From the NCBI GenBank assembly GCA_046349315.1, contig JAXMCQ010000021.1, forward strand, positions 43,802-107,801: a DNA stretch of 64,000 nucleotides, in the 5' to 3' direction. The notes below the pieces were generated by a model. It was not told the DNA's origin. It made no database searches and saw only the letters and a program-made list of their open reading frames with translations. This stretch comes from JAEUMG01 sp046349315. GTDB lineage: Bacteria; Pseudomonadota; Alphaproteobacteria; Rhizobiales; Aestuariivirgaceae. A program made the translations under genes and the position numbers. The first letter of the stretch is position 1; every line of letters starts with the position of its first letter. Of the stretch, positions 53,212-60,600 are shown in pieces.

Positions 53212-55674
53212 TCAAGCCGCGGCCATCGGACCTGAACGGGCCTGTGAGGAGGGCGACTTGCTGCGCGGGCCTTCGGCGGGGAAACGGCAAACGACGGTGG
53301 TTCCCTTGTTGACTTGTGACAGGAGCGAGACTTTTCCCTCATGAAGTTCGACGAAACTCTTGACGATTGCAAGGCCGAGGCCTGGCCCCCGATGACCGCC
53401 CAGAACCGGCGCCGACTGGAAGCGGTCGAAGGCGCGCTTCTGGAATTCGGGATCGATTCCCTTGCCGGTATCGGCAACCCAGAGCAGGACATCATGGCCG
53501 TCGCGTCGCGTTCCCATGCGCACGCTTCCGCCCTCGGTCGAGAAGCCGATCGCATTGGTGAGGAGATTGTGGATGATCTGCCGGATGCGCTTTTGATCGC
53601 CACGGAAACTCGTCGCATCCTCGGCCACTTCGATGGTCAGCGTCAGGTCGCGTTTCGCAATCCATTCGGCGAGCGATTCTGCCGTCTCTTCCATGGCGCG
53701 CGCGACATCCACCGTGTCGAGCGCCAATTCCATGGCTCCCGCATCGATCGTCGTGAGATCGAGAATGGCATCGATGATGGCGAGCAATTCCTGGGAGGAT
53801 GTCTGGATATGCCGGACATAGTCCTGCTGTTTTGGCGCAAGCGCCCCGGCGATGCCGAGCGCGAGGCTCTCCGAGAAGCCGAGGATATTGGTGAGCGGTG
53901 TGCGCAATTCGTAAGACACATTCGACATGAAACCGGTCTTGAGCCGGTCGGCTGCTTCCAGCGCTTCGGCGCGTTCGCGTAATGCTTCCTCGATGCGCGC
54001 TGAATCGGTGACATCGACATAGGTGAGGAGCGTATTGCCGTCGCCAAGCGGCACCGAGGCGAATTCGAGCACCATGCCGTCCGTCCGCTTGAGGCGGCCG
54101 AGCAGGGGCTTGCGGCCGGTATCGAGCCCCGTCACGCCGTATTTGAGCTCGTCCCACATGGCGTCGTCGTCATGCAGCCGGCGCGTCGAGGCTACGATTT
54201 CCTCGACATGCGGATGCGCCTCGAGCTTTGCCGTATCGAGCTTCCACAGTTTGGCGAAGGCGGGATTGTAGAGGCGCAGGCGTCCGTCGGTGCCGAACAG
54301 CGCCAGACCCTCGCGCAGATTGTCGAGGGTTTCGCGCTGCACCTCGATCAATTCATTGTAGCGGCTCTCGAGCTGGATTTCCTTGGTGGCGTTCTCATAG
54401 AGATAGGTAACGCCGCCAAACGGATGCTGCTCGCACACGACGTGCAGAGAGCGCCCGTCGGGGAGGTACCACCAGGATTCGCGCGTTTCGATCGTCGTAT
54501 AGGCTTGCAGATGCCGCGCTCGCCAGTCGCGGTAATTGGCCTGTTCGGGAAGCCGCCGCTCGGCTCGCAACCGGTCGAGGATTTCGCCTTCGGCCGGTCC
54601 GGTCGCAAGCCAGTCCGGATCGAGCGTCCACAATTCCGCATAGGCGGCATTGTGGAAGCGCAGGCGCTGGTCCGGCCCGAAAATGGCGATCGCCGTATCG
54701 AGCTTGTCCAGCGTCGAGGCATGCGCCCTGGTATGGCGGTCGAGTTCCTTTTCCGCCTCTTCGAGTTCGGTCGCATCGACCGCGAATCCGGCAATCCCGT
54801 CGGCAAGGTTGAGCTCGTGGATATCGAGCGCCCGCTTGGCGCCGGCAATCACCACATGGCCGCGTCCGAGAAGCCCGGGCGCGTGCGGCGTCGAAGGCGC
54901 GTCGAGTTTCTGGGCCCGGATGAGTTCGATCTCGCCCGATACGACCGCGCCGACATCCGGCGCCTCGACCGCCTTGATATAGGCCCGGTTGGCCCAGATG
55001 AGCTTGCCTTCGGAATCGCGCAGCCACACGGGGAGCGGCGCGGCATCGAGCATCCCGGACAAGCGTTCGACCTGCTTGCCGAGCCGGCGCGTATCGTAAG
55101 CCAGTTCCGATGTCTTCTTCCGCTCGCCGGCCAAAGGTCGCAGCCGCAAGGTGGCAAGGCCGCCCGCTACACGGCCATCGGCCTCGACCAGATCATTCGC
55201 CAATGTGCGCACCCCGATATTGAAGGCCGCACCGTTCTGCCGCATGTCGGCAATGCTCGCCTGCAGGGCGTCGGCCGATTCGGGGTCGAGCCAGCTTTCG
55301 AAGGCGAGCAGCCTTTCCGGTTCTTCGGGAACCTGGGCCGCGCCCCGCATGGTGCCGACGATGCGTTCCGGGTCGCCCTCGCGCTCGCGCCAGATCACCA
55401 GCACATGCGGTTCGGCGGTCAGTGCGGCTTCGGCGTCATTGAGCTGCACCTCGAGCTCACCGACCCTCTGGCGTACCGCACGCTCGCGCCGGAGCACGCG
55501 CCTGGTCGAAAAGAACGCCCAGCAAACGATGAGCAAGGCCGCGACAAGGATAGTGGTCGCCAGCATGTCGGTGTCGATGGCGACATCCGGCCACACACCC
55601 TGCGCCTGCGCCGCAGGAAGGCCTGCCAGCAGCCCGGCGCTACCGGCCGTAATCATGCGACCCATGGCGATCAT
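53212..55674 (-). CDS. divL: DivL-like PAS sensor pseudo-histidine kinase
   Basis: The protein (820 residues from ATG 55674; ATG 55665 or 55656 also possible) has an N-terminal membrane helix (about 38-55), tandem PAS domains (about 205-560) and a HisKA-HATPase core. The phosphorylation motif reads FMSNVSYELRTPLTN, with Tyr588 in the place of His, the hallmark of DivL, the cell-cycle regulator that ties DivK to CckA in Caulobacter. ATPase boxes remain (HNLLTNAIGF, VADTGKGIDPEF, GPGLGLAIVKS). It lies 22 nt upstream of tsaE-amgK on the same strand. Expected place: the inner membrane, perhaps polar. Confidence 0.9.
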   Translation of the reverse strand: MIAMGRMITAGSAGLLAGLPAAQAQGVWPDVAIDTDMLATTILVAALLIVCWAFFSTRRVLRRERAVRQRVGELEVQLNDAEAALTAEPHVLVIWREREGDPERIVGTMRGAAQVPEEPERLLAFESWLDPESADALQASIADMRQNGAAFNIGVRTLANDLVEADGRVAGGLATLRLRPLAGERKKTSELAYDTRRLGKQVERLSGMLDAAPLPVWLRDSEGKLIWANRAYIKAVEAPDVGAVVSGEIELIRAQKLDAPSTPHAPGLLGRGHVVIAGAKRALDIHELNLADGIAGFAVDATELEEAEKELDRHTRAHASTLDKLDTAIAIFGPDQRLRFHNAAYAELWTLDPDWLATGPAEGEILDRLRAERRLPEQANYRDWRARHLQAYTTIETRESWWYLPDGRSLHVVCEQHPFGGVTYLYENATKEIQLESRYNELIEVQRETLDNLREGLALFGTDGRLRLYNPAFAKLWKLDTAKLEAHPHVEEIVASTRRLHDDDAMWDELKYGVTGLDTGRKPLLGRLKRTDGMVLEFASVPLGDGNTLLTYVDVTDSARIEEALRERAEALEAADRLKTGFMSNVSYELRTPLTNILGFSESLALGIAGALAPKQQDYVRHIQTSSQELLAIIDAILDLTTIDAGAMELALDTVDVARAMEETAESLAEWIAKRDLTLTIEVAEDATSFRGDQKRIRQIIHNLLTNAIGFSTEGGSVRMGTRRDGHDVLLWVADTGKGIDPEFQKRAFDRFQSAPVLGGHRGPGLGLAIVKSFVELHEGKVSLLSQVNKGTTVVCRFPAEGPRSKSPSSQARSGPMAAA

Positions 55675-55846
55675 TCGCCGACGCGCGCGCCTATCGCACA
55701 AACTGCGCAAACTCTTTCCGCCATTGCCCCGCTGCCATGCCCTGTCACCCTGCCGGCGGACCGGGCGGCGAATCACCCGATCACCCTGTCAGCCCGGGTA
55801 TACATGCATTCGCGGCGGGCCGGAATCCGAGCGGCGTGACTAAGCC

Positions 55847-56941
55847 TCAACTGTGCTCGTAGCGCCGCAAGGCGGCATCGCTGATATCGGTCCCGGCGCC
55901 AGTGCCCCGCGGCACCAGTATGGACCCGTTCTCGACCTGGACGGGGCGTTCGAACACGCCGGAAAGCCAGGGAATATGCTCCATCATCAAGCCGTTGGGC
56001 GTCGCCGCCATCAGATGTGCATCAAGCTGCATCATATTATGGGCGGCCGGCACGATCTTGAGTCCGAAACTCCGCGCCATCGCCGCAACATCCATCCATC
56101 CCGCTATGCCGCCAAGCTTCAAGACATCGGGTTGCGCGATGCCCAAGGCGCCGGCCACCATGAAATCGCGGAACATGCGCGGGTCATACATCGTCTCTCC
56201 CGCCAGGATCGGGACGGAAGTCGAGCGCGCCAGCGCCGCATGGGCCGAAACATCGAAGGGATGCACCGGTTCCTCGAACCAGGTGATATCATATGGCTCG
56301 ATCGCCGCAATCGCCCGGCGCGCCGCGACCAGGTCGAACCGCCCATTGGCATCGACCATGATCGGATAGCCCGGCCCGACCGCGGCCCTGACCGCCGCCA
56401 CGCGCCTTGCATCCTCGCCCGGCTCCGGCTTGCCGATCTTCATCTTGAAGCCGGCAAAGCCTTGCGCCTTGATGGCACGTGCATTGGCGATGAGTTGCTC
56501 TTCCGTATAATTGAGCCAGCCGCCATCGGTGCTGTAGGCCGCGATGCGATCATTGCGATAGCCGCCCAAGAGACGCCAGAGCGGCTGCTGCGCCGCCTTG
56601 GCGATGATGTCCCACAGCGCAATCTCGATGGCCGCGACACCTTGCATGGCAATCCCGGTGATGCCGGTGAAATGCCGGTCGAGATAAAGCTCCTGCCAGA
56701 GCCGTCGCACCATGAAGGGATCTTCGCCGATGAAGCGGGGACCGAGATCGCGCTCGAGCAGATTGATCAATGCGCCGCTGCCTTCGCCGAGCGTGCAATT
56801 ATAGCCCCAGCCGGAAATGCCTGCGTCGGTATCGGCCCTGAGCGCGATGACGTCCCAATAGAGCAGTTGCGTCATTGCATCGGCGACTGTCGGCGGCAGA
56901 TCGATTCTGAGCCAATAGACCGTGATCGCCGTGATCTTCAT
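55847..56941 (-). CDS. Mandelate racemase / enolase superfamily protein
   Basis: The 364-residue protein is an MR-type enolase-superfamily enzyme: FAGFKMKIGKPEPG has the K-x-K motif, IMVDANGRFD and ITWFEEPVHPFD and LAGETMYD the Mg ligands Asp-Glu-Glu, and VPAAHNMM the catalytic His. It would abstract the alpha-proton of a carboxylate, as in acid-sugar dehydratases or racemases; the substrate is not predictable. ATG 56941 begins MKITAITVYWLRID. A pair of palindromic repeats lies directly upstream. It does not belong functionally to ahcY. Confidence 0.9.
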   Translation of the reverse strand: MKITAITVYWLRIDLPPTVADAMTQLLYWDVIALRADTDAGISGWGYNCTLGEGSGALINLLERDLGPRFIGEDPFMVRRLWQELYLDRHFTGITGIAMQGVAAIEIALWDIIAKAAQQPLWRLLGGYRNDRIAAYSTDGGWLNYTEEQLIANARAIKAQGFAGFKMKIGKPEPGEDARRVAAVRAAVGPGYPIMVDANGRFDLVAARRAIAAIEPYDITWFEEPVHPFDVSAHAALARSTSVPILAGETMYDPRMFRDFMVAGALGIAQPDVLKLGGIAGWMDVAAMARSFGLKIVPAAHNMMQLDAHLMAATPNGLMMEHIPWLSGVFERPVQVENGSILVPRGTGAGTDISDAALRRYEHS

Positions 56942-56955
56942 GAGGGTTCGCTCTC

Positions 56956-56999
56956 CCTCATCCTGAGGTGCATCGCCGAAGGCGATGCCTCGAAGGATT
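56956..56999. repeat. Short palindromic intergenic repeat, copy A
   Basis: CCTCATCCTGAGG opens an element with a central stem GCATCGCC (56970-56977) GAA GGCGATGC (56981-56988), followed by CTCGAAGGAT. Outer sequence and spacing match copies B-D, while the central stem differs in sequence, the pattern of a REP-like family with compensating changes. Confidence 0.75.
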
Positions 57000-57000
57000 G

Positions 57001-57046
57001 CCATGGTTCGAGGCTGCGCCTTTGGCGCAGCACCTCACCATGAGGA
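57001..57046. repeat. Short palindromic intergenic repeat, copy B
   Basis: CCATGGTTCGAGG, central stem GCTGCGCC (57013-57020) TTT GGCGCAGC (57024-57031), then CCTCACCATGAGGA. It is inverted relative to copy A, so the pair forms a BIME-like unit between the enolase gene and the end of ahcY. Confidence 0.75.
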
Positions 57047-57062
57047 CCGTGTAGGCTCATCT

Positions 57063-58466
57063 TTAGTAGCGATAGTAATCCGGCTTATAGGGCCCTTGCT
57101 TGGTCACGCCGATATAGGCGGCCTGCTCGTCCGTGAGTTCGGTCAATTTCACGCCGAGCTTCGCAAGGTGAAGCCGCGCCACCTTCTCATCGAGCTGCTT
57201 GGGCAATACATAGACCTCGTTCTTATACTTGCCGGTCGCACGATTGGTCCACAATTCGATCTGCGCCAGCGTCTGGTTGGTGAAGGACGCCGACATCACG
57301 AAGCTCGGATGGCCGGTGGCATTGCCGAGATTGACAAGACGGCCTTGCGACAGAAGCACGATGCGGTTGCCGCCCGGAAACTCGATCAGGTCGACCTGGT
57401 CCTTGATGTTGGTCCACTTGTAGTTACGCAACCCCGCGATCTGAATCTCATTGTCGAAATGGCCGATATTGCAGACGATCGCCAGATCCTTCATGCGCCG
57501 CATCTGTTCGACCGTGATCACGTCCTTGTTGCCGGTCGCCGTCACATAGATGTCGGCATCGGGAAGCGCGTCCTCAACCGTCTTCACCGCAAATCCGTCC
57601 ATCGCCGCCTGGAGCGCGCAGATCGGATCGACTTCGGTCACCATCACGCGAGCACCGGCGCCGCGCAATGATTGCGCCGAGCCCTTGCCGACATCGCCAT
57701 AGCCGCAGACCAGTGCGACCTTGCCGGCCATCATGACATCGGTGCCGCGCCGGATCGCATCGACGAGCGATTCGCGGCAGCCATACTTGTTGTCGAATTT
57801 CGATTTCGTCACGCTGTCATTGACGTTGATCGCCGGGAAAGGCAATTCGCCCTTCTTCTGCAATTCATAGAGACGGTGCACGCCGGTGGTCGTCTCTTCC
57901 GACACGCCCTTGATCGACTGCTTGATCTTCGAGAACCAGCCCGGGCTCGCCTTGAGCCGCTTGGCGATCTCGGCATAGAGGCATTCTTCCTCTTCATTGG
58001 TGGGATGGGCGATCAGCGAGGGATCCTTTTCGGCCTTGGAACCGAGCAGGATGAAGAGCGTCGCATCGCCGCCGTCATCGAGGATCATGTTGGCGGGCTC
58101 GCCCGGCCAGTCGAAAATGCGCCCTGTGAACTCCCAATATTCTTTCAGACTCTCGCCCTTGAAGGCGAAGACCGGAATACCCTTTGCGGCGATCGCCGCA
58201 GCCGCGTGATCTTGCGTCGAGAAGATGTTGCACGAGGCCCAGCGCACTTCGGCGCCAAGGTGAACGAGTGTCTCGATCAGCACCGCCGTCTGGATTGTCA
58301 TGTGCAGCGAGCCGGTAATGCGCGCGCCCTTTAACGGCTGTTTCGCACCGAATTCCTCGCGCACCGCCATCAGCCCCGGCATCTCAGCTTCGGCAAGCTG
58401 GATTTCCTTCCGCCCCCACTCGGCCAGCTTGATATCGGCGACGAAATAATCCTGGGACTTGGCCAT
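57063..58466 (-). CDS. ahcY: Adenosylhomocysteinase
   Basis: The 467-residue protein hydrolyses S-adenosylhomocysteine to adenosine and homocysteine, keeping methyltransferases uninhibited. NVNDSVTKSKFDNKYGCRES carries substrate residues, VCGYGDVGKGSAQSLRGAGA binds NAD, and the C-terminus KPDYYRY is characteristic. ATG 58466 follows GAGGTTC. An AT-rich palindrome 75 nt upstream may be an operator of a SAH- or SAM-sensing regulator. HPr, EIIA, hprK and ChvGI genes lie upstream in the same direction. Confidence 0.98.
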   Translation of the reverse strand: MAKSQDYFVADIKLAEWGRKEIQLAEAEMPGLMAVREEFGAKQPLKGARITGSLHMTIQTAVLIETLVHLGAEVRWASCNIFSTQDHAAAAIAAKGIPVFAFKGESLKEYWEFTGRIFDWPGEPANMILDDGGDATLFILLGSKAEKDPSLIAHPTNEEEECLYAEIAKRLKASPGWFSKIKQSIKGVSEETTTGVHRLYELQKKGELPFPAINVNDSVTKSKFDNKYGCRESLVDAIRRGTDVMMAGKVALVCGYGDVGKGSAQSLRGAGARVMVTEVDPICALQAAMDGFAVKTVEDALPDADIYVTATGNKDVITVEQMRRMKDLAIVCNIGHFDNEIQIAGLRNYKWTNIKDQVDLIEFPGGNRIVLLSQGRLVNLGNATGHPSFVMSASFTNQTLAQIELWTNRATGKYKNEVYVLPKQLDEKVARLHLAKLGVKLTELTDEQAAYIGVTKQGPYKPDYYRY

Positions 58467-58541
58467 TGGCGAACCTCTTGGATGCGGGGGAGAACTGTCG
58501 GGAGCCGCCTATAGCAACAGCCAAAGCCCAAGGCAATAAGG

Positions 58542-58561
58542 ATATAAGGAAATCTTTATAT
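58542..58561. promoter_or_regulatory. AT-rich palindrome upstream of ahcY, possible SahR/SamR-type operator
   Basis: ATATAAGGAAATCTTTATAT (20 bp) is a near-perfect palindrome in a GC-rich gap. From memory it resembles ATATAAAGATATCTTTATAT-type sites linked to ArsR-family SAH/SAM-responsive repressors of methionine genes in alphaproteobacteria. Position upstream of ahcY fits. The regulator is not in the window. Confidence 0.5.
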
Positions 58562-58836
58562 CATTCCTCGCCGAACCGGTCGGCCACCAATTGGGCAAGC
58601 GCTGACATCGCCTCTTCCGCCTGCGGGCCTTGCACCGAAACGATGATCGAGGTGCCTTGAGCCGCGGCGAGCATCATCAATCCCATGATCGAGGTGCCGG
58701 GCACGCTCTGGCCGTCGCGGCTGACCGTCACTTGCGCATCGAAGCTCTCGGCGCATTTCACGAATTTCGCCGAGGCGCGCGCATGCAGGCCGCGCGCATT
58801 CACGATGTCGAGTTCCCTTTCGAGGACGTCAGGCAT
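58561..58836 (-). CDS. HPr family phosphocarrier protein
   Basis: The 91-residue protein has the active-site His in NARGLHARASAKFVK and the regulatory Ser segment in GTSIMGLMMLAAAQG, the target of HPr kinase. It belongs to the regulatory PTS of alphaproteobacteria, which has no sugar permease here. It is 2 nt downstream of EIIA and near hprK, which phosphorylates that Ser. Confidence 0.95.
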   Translation of the reverse strand: MPDVLERELDIVNARGLHARASAKFVKCAESFDAQVTVSRDGQSVPGTSIMGLMMLAAAQGTSIIVSVQGPQAEEAMSALAQLVADRFGEE

Positions 58837-58838
58837 TG

Positions 58839-59237
58839 CTACTCGCCGAGGATCTGGCTCGCGATATTGATGTACTTGCGGCCCGCATCCTGCGCTTGAA
58901 TCACGGCCTTGCCCAATGGGCTCTCATTGCGCACGCGCGCGAGCTTGACGAGCATGGGCAGGTTGAGCCCGGCGATGACTTCGACTTCGCCATCCTTGAG
59001 AAACGAAATTGCCAGATTGGAGGGGGTGCCGCCGAACATGTCGGTCAGGAGGATCGTGCCTTGCGGGCCGGCGACCTTGGCGATGGCCGCCCGGATATCG
59101 GTGCGGCGCTTTTCGAGATTGTCGTCGGCTCCGATCGAAACGGTCTCGATCCGGTCCTGCTTTCCGACGATGTGCTCGAGGGCGAATTTGAATTCTTCGG
59201 CAAGACGACCGTGGGTCACCAGAACCAAGCCAATCAT
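58839..59237 (-). CDS. PTS EIIA of the mannose family
   Basis: The 132-residue protein starts MIGLVLVTHGRLAEEFKFAL with the phosphorylated His in VTHG, and TILLTDMFGGTPSNLAISFL is the second family block. Without EIIB/C partners nearby it is a regulatory EIIA-Man, a phosphate acceptor from HPr. Between it and hprK is a 96-nt gap with a small GC hairpin (59266-59280). Confidence 0.94.
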   Translation of the reverse strand: MIGLVLVTHGRLAEEFKFALEHIVGKQDRIETVSIGADDNLEKRRTDIRAAIAKVAGPQGTILLTDMFGGTPSNLAISFLKDGEVEVIAGLNLPMLVKLARVRNESPLGKAVIQAQDAGRKYINIASQILGE

Positions 59238-59333
59238 CTAAACCTGAACCTCGCTAACTCGTCTACCCCGGACCCCGGGGCGCGCACTCTGCCGCCGTCC
59301 GCGTTGCGCCGCAAGCCTGATCGACGGCTCATT

Positions 59334-59807
59334 TTACGGCGAAAACAGGTGGTGAACGCCGGCCCTGACGCGCGCTGGGGCCGAAGCCGCCGTCGGGTCG
59401 ATTTCGATCAATGGCAGGCGAAGGCCGAGCGCCGAATAATGCTGGGCCGCGAGTTCCGGCAGGCGCTCGATTTCGGAATGGGGGCGCAGCTTCACACAAA
59501 GATCGACGCGAATTGATGCAAGATTTTTGACGCGCACGAGTCCAAGCCCGCGGACCTCGAGAAGTCCTGCGAGTGCGTCCGGCGCCGCAGCTTGGAGTTC
59601 GTTTCCGACTCGCGTGAGTTTCACCTGGTCATCGGCAACGAGCTGCGCTTCGAATTCAGCCGTGCCAATGCCCTGACCCGGCGTGTCGATCAGCCGCAGG
59701 GCGAGATCGGACTTGCCGGAGCCCGGTGGGCCAAGGAGTAAAATACCCTTGCCACCGACCGCGATGCAGGTGGCATGGACCACTTCTTGGACGATCTGAC
59801 TGCTCAT
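59334..59807 (-). CDS. hprK: HPr kinase/phosphorylase, short alphaproteobacterial form
   Basis: The 157-residue protein contains only the catalytic domain: P-loop LLLGPPGSGKSDLALRLID, ADDQVKLTRV and VRGLGLVRVKNLA. It lacks the N-terminal domain of the Firmicutes enzyme, normal for alphaproteobacteria. It phosphorylates HPr on Ser and links the PTS to the ChvGI two-component system encoded upstream. Confidence 0.94.
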   Translation of the reverse strand: MSSQIVQEVVHATCIAVGGKGILLLGPPGSGKSDLALRLIDTPGQGIGTAEFEAQLVADDQVKLTRVGNELQAAAPDALAGLLEVRGLGLVRVKNLASIRVDLCVKLRPHSEIERLPELAAQHYSALGLRLPLIEIDPTAASAPARVRAGVHHLFSP

Positions 59808-59915
59808 TCATCGATGCTCAGAAGGATGTCGCGTGTGCTGCGAAACTGGCACTGGCAACCCAACTGTACATTTCATCATTGCCGAAGCTGCATACTCCGC
59901 AATCCTGCAAGCTAG

Positions 59916-59955
59916 CCTCATGGTGAGGCGCCCGCGAAGTGGCCCTCAAACCATG
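59916..59955. repeat. Short palindromic intergenic repeat, copy C
   Basis: CCTCATGGTGAGGCGCCCGC, then GAAGTGGCCCTCAAACCATG. The ends (CCTCATGGTGAGG and CTCAAACCATG) match copies A and B in form; the central stem is poorer. Confidence 0.65.
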
Positions 59956-59978
59956 TGCAGCAAGCCAGCCCGTTGGCG

Positions 59979-60016
59979 CCCTTCGAGGGCCGCTGCGCGG
60001 CCACCTCAGGGCGAGG
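59979..60016. repeat. Short palindromic intergenic repeat, copy D
   Basis: CTTCGAGGGCC, central stem GGCCGC (59988-59993) TGC GCGGCC (59997-60002), then ACCTCAGGGCGAGG. It is inverted relative to copy C, so again two copies form a pair. Confidence 0.7.
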
Positions 60017-60046
60017 TCTGATTGGGTCAACCTAAATGTTGGCGCT

Positions 60047-60532
60047 CTAGGGCGTAACCGCTGAGCCATCTTCTCCAACCTTGTGCAACTCGAAACAGAG
60101 CTTTCGGGGCCCGAGCCATTCATGCCAAACGGGTGTTACCGGCCAGTTTGACCGGTAATCCGCCGACAGAATGTAGCATCGGCCGTCAAAGGAGAGCTTC
60201 GGCGCCGGGTCCCTGGATACGCCCGATATGGTCATGACTGGCCACGAACTGGACTGCGAGTAGGTACGCTTGGGATTGATGTCGTCATAGACATGGACAC
60301 TGTAATAGATGCTTCCCGCCAATTGCTCGGCCTCTGAAGCCAGTTCGATGACAAGACCGTTCTTATCGACCATGGTCTCGACGACTTCGTAGTCAACCAA
60401 CTCTTCTCCAGAGAATGCTTCGTGCGCAGATGGCAGCGCAGCCAGGAACAATGCGATCGCGACGAAGCATCCTGTCACCAAAAGCAGAATCGCGCTCACA
60501 CAGACAAGCAATATTCGAAACGCTTCCGCCAT
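60047..60532 (-). CDS. Membrane-anchored protein of unknown function
   Basis: The 161-residue protein has one N-terminal membrane helix (about 6-33, ILLVCVSAILLLVTGCFVAI) and a probably periplasmic domain of about 120 residues with two Cys (GRCYILSAD and RKLCFELH). No family is recognised. It separates hprK from chvG, which are usually neighbours, and lies beside a repeat pair. Its orientation agrees with the operon. It could be a periplasmic accessory of ChvG signalling or an unrelated insertion. Confidence 0.65.
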   Translation of the reverse strand: MAEAFRILLVCVSAILLLVTGCFVAIALFLAALPSAHEAFSGEELVDYEVVETMVDKNGLVIELASEAEQLAGSIYYSVHVYDDINPKRTYSQSSSWPVMTISGVSRDPAPKLSFDGRCYILSADYRSNWPVTPVWHEWLGPRKLCFELHKVGEDGSAVTP

Positions 60533-60600
60533 TGCTTAGAAACCGGTTTGGCCAAGGCGCGATAGAATGCTCGGGCACCTTATCCTGACCGATCGACAAC

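Larger units (their letters stand above)
59808..60046. other. 239-nt gap between hprK and the unknown membrane-anchored gene
   Basis: It holds two palindromic repeats (copies C and D) and no convincing gene. A plus-strand frame at 59833-60021 is only the reading through these repeats. Confidence 0.6.

Noticed and set aside
54172..55839. 555-residue plus-strand frame opposite divL
   Set aside because: Antisense shadow; the DivL protein is unmistakable on the other strand.
59833..60021. Plus-strand frame between hprK and the unknown gene
   Set aside because: It is made up largely of the palindromic repeats C and D.
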